30,503 nucleotides of DNA from Opitutia bacterium UBA3151 (GTDB lineage: Bacteria; Verrucomicrobiota; Verrucomicrobiia; Opitutales; Seribacteraceae), in NCBI GenBank assembly GCA_002364975.1, contig DEYT01000014.1, positions 1 through 30,503 on the forward strand. Direction: 5' to 3'. Positions within the stretch are counted from its first letter, which is position 1; every line of letters begins with the position of its first letter. Of the stretch, positions 9,154 through 17,399 are shown one piece after another. The position numbers and the translations under genes are program-made. Below the pieces are notes generated by a model. That model ran no database searches. It had not been told where the DNA came from and worked only from the letters and a program-made list of their open reading frames with translations.

Positions 9154-10506
9154 ATGAAAGCCCTTTCCGTCCTCTTTAGATTACTCAGCTTGCTTGGCCT
9201 TATTGCTCTTGCCGGGGTGCTCTGGTTGAAATTGGATACTTTGAAAAACCAGTCTCATTCTTTTTTAGACGAGACTGTTGATGATGCATACACCATTCTT
9301 CAGTCTTCTAAGGAAGCACAATGGAAGGATGTTTCTTCGAAAAAAAGTATCGTAAGTGATGTCTTTGATGCAAATGAACAAATTGATCAAGGAGCGGACA
9401 ATCCTCTCGAACAAGCTATTTCAGACCTGAGGACTTCTGAAGATGCATTACTCCGTAACCCTGACTACCGAGATAGTTTAGAATTACTGACAAAAGAATT
9501 TGGTTCAGAAGCCTTGCTATGGAATAGAGACTCCAATAGATGGATCAGCAATCCAAGTGTAAAATTGGAAGCCCCTGCTGGCTACAAGGATCCTTTTGAA
9601 GATGAAACAAAATTCCCAAAGAATGATATAAAGAATGATGATGGCACCATCACAAAGGGAGTTTCACGGCAGAATAGACTTAGAACTGTTATTGGGATGT
9701 TTTATAAAGATCGCCATGATAAATTTTCTGAAATTAATAAACTCAGAACAATGCTGGTTAATCGTGATATTGAACTTCGAGAATTTCAAAATTTGTTTGC
9801 CCGTGAACAGGAAGAAAGAAAGAAATTTGAAGACGAAGTTTCTGATTTAACTGTGCAAGTCAAGGGTTTGGAAGCAGACTTGGATAACGAAAAAAAAGAG
9901 GCTGCAGCTTTCAAAGAAGCGAGTACAACTCAAATGGGAGTACTCGAGGATCAAGTTTCCAGTTTACAACAAAAAATGCAAGATGACCAAAAGCAACACG
10001 AAGTTACCTTGCAGCAAAATAATGAAGATCACAAAAGAGAGCTGAGCAAGGCGAATGCCCAATTAGTTAAGGAATACAATCGTGGTCGGGAAGAAGCGAC
10101 CCAAGAGATGCTTGCAAAACAATCCGGCGGAGAAGTCGTGGATGAAAATAAAAGAGAAAAAGCGAACCCATTCATTGTAAAATCTGATGCTCCACCGGTA
10201 CTCTCTCAAGCCGAAATTATTGCGGTCAATCAGTCAAAAGAAATTTCTGAAATTGGTGCACCTTCAACCATCTCGAGAATCGATAATAGAACTGGAATGA
10301 TCCTCCTTCCCCTCGGGATTGAAAGAGGGGTTGAGCAGGGTAATGTATTCACCCTATGGAAGGACCAACGAAAAGCCGCTAGAATTAAGGTACAAAGTGC
10401 AAGGGATGGTTTTTTACTCGCTTACATTTTACCCCACTTTGGTACTCCGGATAAATTAAGGCCAGGAGACAATATTCATGTGGTTCCAGACGAAGAAAAA
10501 TTGTAA
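9154..10506 (+). CDS. Membrane-anchored coiled-coil protein of unknown function
   Basis: I do not recognise a named family. The 450-residue protein has one N-terminal hydrophobic helix (about 5-26) without a cleavage site, so it is probably an inner-membrane anchor with the rest outside the cytoplasm. A mixed acidic region runs to about 175. A long heptad-like coiled coil rich in E, K and Q follows (about 185-320). A low-complexity linker leads to a compact beta-looking C-terminal domain (about 368-445), with RIDNRTGMILLPLGIERGVEQGN in two parts (strand, then a turn before FTLWKDQRKAARIKV) and RPGDNIHVV. That pattern recalls the small beta domains at the end of FlgT-like and other envelope proteins, but I would not assign it. 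A 56-residue lipoprotein gene begins 6 bases after its stop codon, which suggests a joint envelope role. Confidence 0.75.
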   Translation: MKALSVLFRLLSLLGLIALAGVLWLKLDTLKNQSHSFLDETVDDAYTILQSSKEAQWKDVSSKKSIVSDVFDANEQIDQGADNPLEQAISDLRTSEDALLRNPDYRDSLELLTKEFGSEALLWNRDSNRWISNPSVKLEAPAGYKDPFEDETKFPKNDIKNDDGTITKGVSRQNRLRTVIGMFYKDRHDKFSEINKLRTMLVNRDIELREFQNLFAREQEERKKFEDEVSDLTVQVKGLEADLDNEKKEAAAFKEASTTQMGVLEDQVSSLQQKMQDDQKQHEVTLQQNNEDHKRELSKANAQLVKEYNRGREEATQEMLAKQSGGEVVDENKREKANPFIVKSDAPPVLSQAEIIAVNQSKEISEIGAPSTISRIDNRTGMILLPLGIERGVEQGNVFTLWKDQRKAARIKVQSARDGFLLAYILPHFGTPDKLRPGDNIHVVPDEEKL

Positions 10507-10512
10507 TTGGGT

Positions 10513-10683
10513 ATGAAATCGCTTCTTTTTAAAATGATTCTAAAGTTCACGCTATTGTTGATTCCTTTGGCAATTACAGGTTGTTTTACTGCATCACCCG
10601 ATGATGACCGCATGCCCCAAGGTCGCCCTGCAAGCTGGGAATATAGCCTCCCAGGAGGTTTTGATCGTGGTGGCCTTCGATAA
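10513..10683 (+). CDS. Small predicted lipoprotein (56 residues)
   Basis: This short frame starts at ATG 10513 and ends at TAA 10681-10683. It encodes MKSLLFKMILKFTLLLIPLA followed by ITGC: a basic n-region, a hydrophobic core and a lipobox ending at Cys24. The mature part is only about 33 residues, rich in Gly, Arg, Pro and Asp (RPASWEYSLPGGFDRGG). It starts 6 bases after the coiled-coil gene, in the same direction and before rsmI, so it is probably co-transcribed. The signal peptide plus well-placed lipobox make a chance frame unlikely, although there is no strong Shine-Dalgarno sequence. The function is unknown. A possible partner is the membrane-anchored coiled-coil protein upstream, which could bridge towards the outer membrane; that is inference. 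Confidence 0.65.
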   Translation: MKSLLFKMILKFTLLLIPLAITGCFTASPDDDRMPQGRPASWEYSLPGGFDRGGLR

Positions 10684-10716
10684 ACCACTGCTACGAAGCT
10701 AGATCTTCTCTAGGCG

Positions 10717-11433
10717 ATGCCTTCTGATTGCTCACCAGCAAAATTGTTTTTGGTAGCAACTCCAATTGGTAATCTCGAAGACTTTTCACATCGAGCTGAA
10801 GTTACTCTCAATCATTGCGACCTCATAGCTTGTGAGGATACCAGAGTCTCCTCTAAGCTACTCTCTCGATATTCGATTAAAAAGCCATTGGTTTCATATC
10901 GTGAAGAGAACGAAAAAAAACAGGCTTCTATTCTTACGAATCAAATCAAAAAGGGAAAGAACATTGCTCTCCTTTCAGACGCAGGTTTGCCAACGATTAG
11001 TGACCCAGGTTTTCGTCTTGTTCGAGAATGCCACTTATCCGGTATTGATGTCGTTCCGATACCAGGTCCCAATGCTGCAATCACTGCACTAATTGCATCA
11101 GGTCTACCTACGCATCAATTTTTATTTCTCGGATTTCTTCCAAAGAAAAAAGTGGCGGCGAGCAAGCTTTTGCAAAAATGGAGTGACTTCTCTGGATCGA
11201 TTATCTTATACGAATCAAGGTATAAAATCATTCGCACCATCGGCATTTTTCAAGATTTATTTGAAGAGGAAAGATATGTTTGCATTGCTAGAGAACTTAC
11301 GAAGGTTCACGAATCCATTCTTAGTGGACCCTTGGTAGAAGTTATTGATCGATTGAACTCTGGGAGTGCAAAAGGAGAATTCACTATTATTATAGCTCCT
11401 AAAGGTTATTCTTTTGAATACAGCGAAATATAA
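10717..11433 (+). CDS. rsmI: 16S rRNA (cytidine-1402-2'-O)-methyltransferase RsmI
   Basis: A 238-residue member of the tetrapyrrole-methylase fold. Diagnostic RsmI motifs are present: ATPIGNL (14-20), CEDTR (39-43), SYREENE (60-66), LLSDAGLPTISDPG (85-98), PIPGPNAAITALIASGLP (114-131) and FLGFLPKK. RsmI uses S-adenosylmethionine to methylate the 2'-OH of C1402 in the 16S rRNA decoding centre. The protein is shorter than the E. coli enzyme (286 residues) and ends after GEFTIIIAP, so it lacks the small C-terminal helical domain that some homologues also lack. The start is at ATG 10717, 33 bases after the lipoprotein gene. The 3' end overlaps the next gene by 20 bases. Confidence 0.95.
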   Translation: MPSDCSPAKLFLVATPIGNLEDFSHRAEVTLNHCDLIACEDTRVSSKLLSRYSIKKPLVSYREENEKKQASILTNQIKKGKNIALLSDAGLPTISDPGFRLVRECHLSGIDVVPIPGPNAAITALIASGLPTHQFLFLGFLPKKKVAASKLLQKWSDFSGSIILYESRYKIIRTIGIFQDLFEEERYVCIARELTKVHESILSGPLVEVIDRLNSGSAKGEFTIIIAPKGYSFEYSEI

Positions 11434-12355
11434 AGTTGCCATTCTTGATCTGGGTTCGAACACCTCAAAACTCTTGGTCGCCAATCGCTCGGAAGGTGAA
11501 AAAGTAGAAGCTATTTTTCAAAAGAGCCTGCCTTGTAGAATTTTATTGGATCTAAATGATCACCTTTCCGAACCTATTCTTGATAGGATTATTAAGACGG
11601 TAAGCAAACTTCATTTCGAAGCGGTAAGATTTTATCCTGCCCGCTTCTTTATCGTCGGAACTGAAGCTTTAAGAAACGCTAAAAACTCAGCTGTGGTTAG
11701 GCAAAAGATATTCGAAAAAACCGGCCTAAGACTGAAAATACTTACTGGAAAAGAAGAAGCGACCGGAATCGCATTTGGAATTAGCTCTGATCCTAAACTC
11801 AAAAATGTTGATGAATTTCATGCTTTTGATCTTGGAGGGGGCAGTATGGAAATTATTGAGTTCAGCAAAAGCAATTTAAGAATTACAGAGAGTTTGCCTC
11901 TTGGTGCAGTGACTTTGACCAACCAATTTATTTCAAATCCCAAACTCTCCTTAAATGAAGAAGAAACTTCTTCAATTTCTCAGTATATTTCCCAGTGTTT
12001 GAAGGAGAATATTACCCGTGAAAACCCATGTGAGATTTTAATTGGGACAGGTGGGTCCGTAGTATACTTGCGAAAATTGCATGAGTTTTGTAACCCATTG
12101 GTATCGGACGGTACCACGCATGCTTTCACTTTTAAAAAGTCTTTCATTGAAGACATTACTAAAACGATCTGCTCCCTAAATATTTTGGAAAGAGGCAAAG
12201 CATTCCATTTCCTACCTGAAGACAGGTTGGATATTATTCCTTCAGCCTTAATCACCATTCTAGAAATTATGAATTTTATGGAAATTGATGAACTCACCCA
12301 CTCTTTTCACAACTTGCGGTTTGGCATCGCCGCAAATCCGGAAATTATGGATTAG
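11414..12355 (+). CDS. Ppx/GppA-family phosphatase (short exopolyphosphatase-like)
   Basis: A 313-residue protein of the ASKHA superfamily. The N-terminal phosphate-binding loop LDLGSNTSKLLV (11-22) and the second phosphate motif FDLGGGSMEIIEF (about 138-150) are both present, as are VGTEALRNAKN, GKEEATGIAFG and GTGGSVVYL. This covers the two actin-like domains only and lacks the C-terminal HD-type and helical domains of the 513-residue E. coli Ppx. Family members hydrolyse polyphosphate or pppGpp; which one cannot be told from sequence. The start appears to be TTG 11414-11416, inside the rsmI 3' end, with AAAGG 8 bases upstream. No in-frame ATG precedes the essential phosphate loop. The overlap implies translational coupling with rsmI. 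Its stop codon lies 2 bases from that of the convergent GH13 gene. Confidence 0.87.
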   Translation: MNTAKYKVAILDLGSNTSKLLVANRSEGEKVEAIFQKSLPCRILLDLNDHLSEPILDRIIKTVSKLHFEAVRFYPARFFIVGTEALRNAKNSAVVRQKIFEKTGLRLKILTGKEEATGIAFGISSDPKLKNVDEFHAFDLGGGSMEIIEFSKSNLRITESLPLGAVTLTNQFISNPKLSLNEEETSSISQYISQCLKENITRENPCEILIGTGGSVVYLRKLHEFCNPLVSDGTTHAFTFKKSFIEDITKTICSLNILERGKAFHFLPEDRLDIIPSALITILEIMNFMEIDELTHSFHNLRFGIAANPEIMD

Positions 12356-12357
12356 AT

Positions 12358-14664
12358 TTACTCTTTCAAGCCAAAGACCGCGTAGGAATACGACGGGAAT
12401 ACTGCATTCGAGCTAGCCTGTATCTCGGATAAAAAGCAACGAGAACCAATCCATTTCCTTGGATAAAGAACGGTTCTATCTTGACCGACAAAATTAATTA
12501 CCAAAAGGAAGCTCTTATGCTTACGCTTATCTTTTATCTCCAAACCTATTGAACCTTCGGGAAAACCCTCACAAACATGATATGAACAATCACCCATTTT
12601 TTGAGGTCGTAAGAAAGTTCCTTCTTCAGACAGTCTAAACTTTATCATTTGTCTAACACCAAGATTGAGTTCCAAATAATAACTTAAATCTTCATATTTT
12701 AATACATTAAGATCCCCACGCTTGTAAGTATTTCTGACACCGTCTTTATTTCTCATGAAATCTTGTCCTGCAGAAAGCATGGGAACCCCGGGAGAGAATA
12801 GAATTATGAAAATGGCCAAGCGGTTCATTTTGATTAGATTATCAGGAAATTTCTCTTGTTCTTCCTTTTCACCATTAAAAATTCGATCCACAAATGAATA
12901 ATCATCGTGGGATTCAATGTAATTAATCGACTGCCAAGGTTGAGCATGGGAATCCAGTTTGCCAGTCAATAATTGAATAATTTCCTCATGCCCCCTTCCC
13001 TCTTTTACCAGAGATAGAACTTGCTCCCTACACTGGTCACTCCAGAGGGCATAAGTTGTTTCATTCATCGTATTCGGTAGTCGTCCTCGAAAACTCCAAG
13101 GCTCAGCGATAAGAATGAAATTTCCTTTAATACTCTTCATTTTAACCTCAATTTCTTGAAGAAGGTCGGTGCCTAAAAGTTCTGCCAAATCAAAACGAAA
13201 GCCATCAAGGTCGAAGGTTTCAACCAAATAAGTCAAACTGTCGATCACAAGCTTTCGAACTGGTTCTGATTCGCAGTTTAAATCATTCCCACAACCGCTG
13301 AAGTTTTGTAACCTGCCAAACTCGTCGATCCTAAAATAAAGCTCACGATCCAGATTCAAAAGATGTCCAGGGATACCGACATGGTTGTAAACCACATCCA
13401 AAATTACTGCAATCCCAGCTTCGTGAAAAGCTTCCACAGCCATCTTGAATTCTTCGACTGCGGTGCCTCTTTGCGGCGAACTGCTGTAGGATGACTCAGG
13501 GGAAAAGAAATTAACTGGCATGTAGCCCCAGTGATATTCATCTTCGTTTCTAGAATCGAATTCTTGCAAAGGTTGAAACTCCACTGCATTTACCCCAAGT
13601 TCCCTTAAGTAACAATCCTCTGAAGAAATCCAGATCTTAAGCCGCTCAAACCAAGATTTTCCCTTTGATGCAGTTCCCAAATCTGCTTTTTCTAAGAGAT
13701 CTCGAATATGAGCCTCAGCGATGACCAAATCCCGTAAAGGAGGTATTTGAAACCTCGATTCCTGCTCTATTTTTCTTGGCTCCGGCAAGATAAGCCCTGG
13801 ACCATTTCTCCCGATGGTCGCACGGGCATATGGATCTAAAACTATTTTTTCAAAACAAGCACTTTCTCCATCCTCGTACTTTTGAAGGATGGAAAGCATG
13901 TAGAAGGTGTTTTCCCATTCTTCCTTTGCTTTGGTGGACCAACTCCCATCCTCTTGCAATTGCATTGGTACTCTTTCAGATGAGCTACCCTCGGAACTTT
14001 GGTAAATTAACAAATCCACTTGCTTAGCTCGGGGAGCAAAAACTCGAAACCATTCAATTTCATCATTATCCTTAAAATAACCAAATTTACCTTCAGGCCT
14101 ATACTTTAGCCAACGATCTAATTCTTCATTTCTCTCTTTATCGACAACTTCGAAACTAAATACATCTCTACCACTTCTGCGGGAATCAAACTGGTAGTTC
14201 TTTACACCCTCAGAAGTTGTTAAAACCGAGCCAAATTCATGAAATGGCTCCAGCCAAACTCCATCTTCCGTGATGAATTTGAAGCAAAAGGGAGGTTGTA
14301 TTGAAAGTTCATGCCATGGAAGTCGTAACTCCCACCCAAGTTCGTTCCGATTCATCTTCCACTTATCCGGTCTGTTTTTTGGGCTCCAATCATTTAGGCT
14401 CGAAGCTAGGAAGACTTCACTTTGTTGATTTAAAACTCCGGGGAATTGATTTTCTTCAAGCAAAAATAATGCTTCTTGCCCATCTTTTGCATAGCCTCCA
14501 AGACCTGCTCTTTGGATTATATCCAAAAGACTAAATGAGCCCCCAAGTAAACCAGCTTGTTCGACAAGATCAAGATGTAGACGCCCGCCATCCCAATCTT
14601 TTTCAAGATAAACCCAACCACGATTCTCATTGGAAACAAAAACTTTTCCGCCCGCTTTGTACAC
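12358..14664 (-). CDS. GH13-family glycogen debranching / pullulanase-like enzyme
   Basis: A 768-residue protein. About 80-150 looks like a starch-binding/CBM48-type module (VFLASSLNDWSP, then CFKFITEDGVWLEP), and 190-275 like a second N-terminal module (EWFRVFAPRAKQVDLLIY). The catalytic (beta/alpha)8 barrel spans about 310-660 with the GH13 signatures ILDVVYNHVG (421-430), DGFRFDLAELLG (487-498, nucleophile D492), ILIAEPW (517-523, acid/base E521) and IESHDD (583-588, D587). Catalytic residues are intact, so it should act on alpha-glucans. The order resembles pullulanase and GlgX-type debranching enzymes more than branching enzymes; the exact specificity is inferred. There is no signal peptide, so it is probably a cytoplasmic glycogen enzyme. 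The start codon is GTG 14664-14662. No glg genes are nearby. Confidence 0.85.
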   Translation of the reverse strand: MYKAGGKVFVSNENRGWVYLEKDWDGGRLHLDLVEQAGLLGGSFSLLDIIQRAGLGGYAKDGQEALFLLEENQFPGVLNQQSEVFLASSLNDWSPKNRPDKWKMNRNELGWELRLPWHELSIQPPFCFKFITEDGVWLEPFHEFGSVLTTSEGVKNYQFDSRRSGRDVFSFEVVDKERNEELDRWLKYRPEGKFGYFKDNDEIEWFRVFAPRAKQVDLLIYQSSEGSSSERVPMQLQEDGSWSTKAKEEWENTFYMLSILQKYEDGESACFEKIVLDPYARATIGRNGPGLILPEPRKIEQESRFQIPPLRDLVIAEAHIRDLLEKADLGTASKGKSWFERLKIWISSEDCYLRELGVNAVEFQPLQEFDSRNEDEYHWGYMPVNFFSPESSYSSSPQRGTAVEEFKMAVEAFHEAGIAVILDVVYNHVGIPGHLLNLDRELYFRIDEFGRLQNFSGCGNDLNCESEPVRKLVIDSLTYLVETFDLDGFRFDLAELLGTDLLQEIEVKMKSIKGNFILIAEPWSFRGRLPNTMNETTYALWSDQCREQVLSLVKEGRGHEEIIQLLTGKLDSHAQPWQSINYIESHDDYSFVDRIFNGEKEEQEKFPDNLIKMNRLAIFIILFSPGVPMLSAGQDFMRNKDGVRNTYKRGDLNVLKYEDLSYYLELNLGVRQMIKFRLSEEGTFLRPQKMGDCSYHVCEGFPEGSIGLEIKDKRKHKSFLLVINFVGQDRTVLYPRKWIGSRCFLSEIQASSNAVFPSYSYAVFGLKE

Positions 14665-14748
14665 GACCTAAAACAAAACCTTACAGATTCATTTTAGCCA
14701 ATCGAAAAATTTTGCTACTCTTGAACTCATGAGGTAAAAAGAATATTC

Positions 14749-15867
14749 ATGAATTCTACTCCCGAACGTATTTTGATCGCACTTTCTGGTGGTGTGGATA
14801 GCTCGATTGCATGCTACTTACTGAAAGAGAAAGGTTATCAGGTTGAAGCTGTCTATGTAAGAACATGGGAAAATGAAAAGGATGCCCTCGGTAATTGTCC
14901 CGGGGCAAAAGACCTCGCAGACGCAAGAGAAGTGGCAAAATTTTTAGAGATTCCTTTTCATGTGGTAAATTTTATCGATTTCTACCATCAGGAAATCGTT
15001 CGTCCTATGATTCAAGGATATGCAGACGGAATTACTCCAAATCCAGATATTCTTTGCAACCGAAAAATGAAGTTTGGTGCCTTAATGAAATATGCGAAAA
15101 ATCATGACTTTGAGGCCCTTGCAACCGGGCATTATTGCCGTAAAATTTTGGGGAAAGATGGACACGCCCAGTTATTGGAAGGTATCGACAAAAATAAGGA
15201 TCAGTCTTATTTTTTAGCCCAGATCTCTCAGGAACAACTTAACTATGCTCTTTTTCCATTGGGTGAAATGCACAAGGAAGATGTTCGAAAATTAGCCGAA
15301 AAAATTCGACTACCCGTGGCAAAAAAGAAAGACAGCCAAGGTATTTGCTTTTTAGGAAAAGTAAAAATTCCTCAATTTCTGTCTAATTTCATCGATGATG
15401 AACCCGGAGAGATTATTACTACTCAAGGAAAAGTAGTGGGTAGGCATCAAGGTCTACATCGCTACACACTTGGTCAACGAAAAGGGATTGGAGTACCTTC
15501 CAACACCGACTTTGAAAATTTTGTAGTTACCGGCAAGAACCAAGAAATGAATCAGCTAGTAGTCGCATTTGAAGACCCCAAAGAATTAACTCTATGGGGT
15601 TTAAACTACCGTATTGAATCCGTTTTCTTTTTTACCAACGACTTTCCAACCAAGAGAATCGAACTTCTTGGAAAAACGAGATATCGGGATCCAAGTACCC
15701 CGATTTTTTTCCAACCCCAAGAAGACCAAAAAGCCGAAATACTTTTTAAATTTCCTCAAAGGGCTCTTACCCCTGGTCAAATTTTAGCAATCTACGATGG
15801 GGAACGTTTGATTGGTTCTGGAATTTATTCACACTCAGAACTGGGTCGAGCTATGCTTTCCGCTTGA
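14749..15867 (+). CDS. mnmA: tRNA-specific 2-thiouridylase MnmA
   Basis: A 372-residue enzyme with the PP-loop ATP-pyrophosphatase motif ALSGGVDSSIA (11-21). MnmA landmarks are CPGAKDLADA (50-59), GITPNPDILCN (94-104, first catalytic Cys103), ALATGHYC (123-130), DQSYFL (151-156), KKDSQGICFLGK (193-204, second catalytic Cys200) and YTLGQRKGIG. The enzyme adenylates U34 of tRNA-Lys, -Glu and -Gln and inserts sulfur delivered by a persulfide relay, forming the 2-thio group of wobble uridine. Length and both active cysteines are normal. ATG 14749 is preceded by an AT-rich leader with GAGGTAAAAAG further upstream. It is divergent from the GH13 gene and followed by three small co-directional genes. 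Confidence 0.96.
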   Translation: MNSTPERILIALSGGVDSSIACYLLKEKGYQVEAVYVRTWENEKDALGNCPGAKDLADAREVAKFLEIPFHVVNFIDFYHQEIVRPMIQGYADGITPNPDILCNRKMKFGALMKYAKNHDFEALATGHYCRKILGKDGHAQLLEGIDKNKDQSYFLAQISQEQLNYALFPLGEMHKEDVRKLAEKIRLPVAKKKDSQGICFLGKVKIPQFLSNFIDDEPGEIITTQGKVVGRHQGLHRYTLGQRKGIGVPSNTDFENFVVTGKNQEMNQLVVAFEDPKELTLWGLNYRIESVFFFTNDFPTKRIELLGKTRYRDPSTPIFFQPQEDQKAEILFKFPQRALTPGQILAIYDGERLIGSGIYSHSELGRAMLSA

Positions 15868-15904
15868 TTCGGATCATAAAATAAAGGTAATTACTTCCCA
15901 TGCT

Positions 15905-16603
15905 ATGCGTCTACGACTAACCAAAAAAACTCGAAAGAAACTACCTATTGACGATGAAAAGGTTCCCCTTAAAACAAAAGAAAACCTAGAGTTGTCCCTT
16001 CAATCAGCTATTTCTTTTCTTCAAACTCAAGAGGTTGCTCTTCAAAGGTCACTGGAGATTCTTGAGGAAATCCTTCTGCTCACTCCGAAGCTCAAAGCGG
16101 ATGTGATCCGCAAGATTTCTAAAGAGGATGAAACTCAATCGAGAAGAAAATTCAGAGAACTTAAAAAAGAACTCAAGTCGATTACTAATCTTGCCTTCAA
16201 TGATCGTGACCTTTTCAGTAAAATAGATACTGATCAAGCATTCAAACTATTTAAGAATGCGAGTCCGAATGCTCCGACGATTAGGCAACCCGCTGCTCCT
16301 CATTACCTTAAGGCTGTGCAGAGACAAAGTGAATCCATGGAATCCAAATCGGTAAAGGAATCCTACCAAGCTCTGCAGGAAATGCTGGGTCAAACCGATG
16401 CCATTCAATCGGATCTAAAGACGAGTTTTATTGCCTTAGCCAGCGACCCTGATTCGGATAAAAAACTTCAGTTCATTGAAGAAAGAGTAAAGAGCTGGGT
16501 TTCAGAGGTTATTGATGGCCAAGATGGCATCAGCGTGCAAGCCAATATCGTCAGTCAAAAAGTGGATGGACTGATCGAACAACTGGAAGATAAAGATTTA
16601 TGA
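15905..16603 (+). CDS. Helical charged protein of unknown function
   Basis: I do not recognise this family. It has about 232 residues, is rich in Lys, Glu, Ser and Gln, has no signal peptide or membrane segment, and is predicted mostly helical. The N-terminus is strongly basic (MRLRLTKKTRKKL). A helical region (SLQSAISFLQTQEVALQRSLE) in two short parts and the later RRKFRELKKELKSITNLAF look like coiled-coil or helical-bundle material. A Pro/Ala-rich hinge (NAPTIRQPAAPHYL) separates a second helical part. ATG 15905 is chosen because the in-frame GTG at 15812 would overlap mnmA by 56 bases. The stop codon is 3 bases before the next gene, suggesting an operon with the two following small genes. 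A cytoplasmic scaffold or regulator is possible, but there is no evidence for a specific role. Confidence 0.7.
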   Translation: MRLRLTKKTRKKLPIDDEKVPLKTKENLELSLQSAISFLQTQEVALQRSLEILEEILLLTPKLKADVIRKISKEDETQSRRKFRELKKELKSITNLAFNDRDLFSKIDTDQAFKLFKNASPNAPTIRQPAAPHYLKAVQRQSESMESKSVKESYQALQEMLGQTDAIQSDLKTSFIALASDPDSDKKLQFIEERVKSWVSEVIDGQDGISVQANIVSQKVDGLIEQLEDKDL

Positions 16604-16606
16604 AGT

Positions 16607-16825
16607 ATGAAACCATCCTCTCCGCAAGGCTCTGAATTCCCCAATCAACACAAAAGACCATTCTTGGGAATTCATTATGTAAAGTGCGGGACATATGGTC
16701 GTATATATAGAAATAAAGAAAGAAATGCCTATGTCGGGCACTGTCCTCGCTGTATGCATCCTGTACGGGTGAAAATTGGAGCTGAAGGTACTGGCAATCG
16801 ATTTTTTAAATGCTTCTGTCCTTGA
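16607..16825 (+). CDS. Small zinc-ribbon-like conserved protein
   Basis: A 72-residue protein beginning at ATG 16607, 3 bases after the preceding stop codon. After a variable N-terminus it contains RPFLGIHYVKC, RIYRNKERNAYVGHCPRC and NRFFKCFC. Cysteines at 27, 46, 49, 69 and 71 include a CPRC knuckle, which suggests a single zinc site. From memory, small proteins with the pattern RPFLG...C...YVG(H/W)CPRCG...FF occur widely in Verrucomicrobiota and Planctomycetota with no assigned function; this cannot be verified here. Its compactness and conserved-looking core argue for a real gene. It may bind nucleic acid or act as a small adaptor, but that is speculation. Confidence 0.75.
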   Translation: MKPSSPQGSEFPNQHKRPFLGIHYVKCGTYGRIYRNKERNAYVGHCPRCMHPVRVKIGAEGTGNRFFKCFCP

Positions 16826-16865
16826 TTCGAATCTTTAAAGAAAATTCTTGAAAGAAAATAAGGTG

Positions 16866-17321
16866 ATGGCTGAAGTGGTAAGGGGCTATGGAATCGCTTC
16901 AGGAAAAAACTTCGATGCTCGGTTCCCCAAAGGAACCATCGCCATGCAACAACCTTTCATGGAAGATAGAGGACTTGACTTATCGAGCTTTCACCTCGGA
17001 ACCCTAAATATTGATATCACTCCCTCTTGCTATAAATTCATCAAATCTTCCTGCTGTTTTAAAAGAATAAAATGGTCTAATGATTTACCTCCCGAAACCT
17101 TTTCTTTTTATCCGTGCAAAATTTCTTTACCGGATCAAAATTCCAGAGTTTCAAGTTTGATATATTACCCCCACCCATCGACAAAGCCAGGGTTTCACCA
17201 AAAGGAAGGTGTTTTAGAAATTTTGGCCCCTTACTTAAAATCAGTTTCCTATGGGAGTAAAATTATCATTCATGCAGATTCGGAGTATATTTTATTCACC
17301 GATCATTCTGAAAAGCCTTAA
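16866..17321 (+). CDS. Conserved hypothetical protein (small beta-barrel-like, about 151 residues)
   Basis: A soluble protein without signal peptide. Striking blocks are EVVRGYGIASGKN, FPKGTIAMQQPF, GLDLSSFHLGTLNIDI, FSFYPCKISLP, SLIYYPHPSTKP and LEILAPYL. The clustering of such blocks indicates an ancient conserved family. I recall similar proteins in cyanobacteria and other phyla, without a function. The combination of a G-x-G-x-ASG start, F-x-x-GTI and LGTLNIDI is loosely like the CTP-dependent riboflavin kinase (RibK) cradle-loop barrel, but that is a pattern impression only. The start is uncertain: ATG 16866 is used; an in-frame GTG 16863 and TTG 16848 (which would give MKENKV first) are alternatives. 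It is last in the short gene run after mnmA and precedes the sucA leader. Confidence 0.72.
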   Translation: MAEVVRGYGIASGKNFDARFPKGTIAMQQPFMEDRGLDLSSFHLGTLNIDITPSCYKFIKSSCCFKRIKWSNDLPPETFSFYPCKISLPDQNSRVSSLIYYPHPSTKPGFHQKEGVLEILAPYLKSVSYGSKIIIHADSEYILFTDHSEKP

Positions 17322-17399
17322 AATTTCAAATTTTTGGCAGTTTTCCTTGTTATTCTTCAATTTTGGCAATACAGCTGATCTTTTACACAAAAAACATCT

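Noticed and set aside
15812..15904. GTG-started N-terminal extension of the helical protein after mnmA
   Set aside because: It would overlap the mnmA 3' end by 56 bases and adds a stretch with no relation to the basic N-terminus that begins at ATG 15905.
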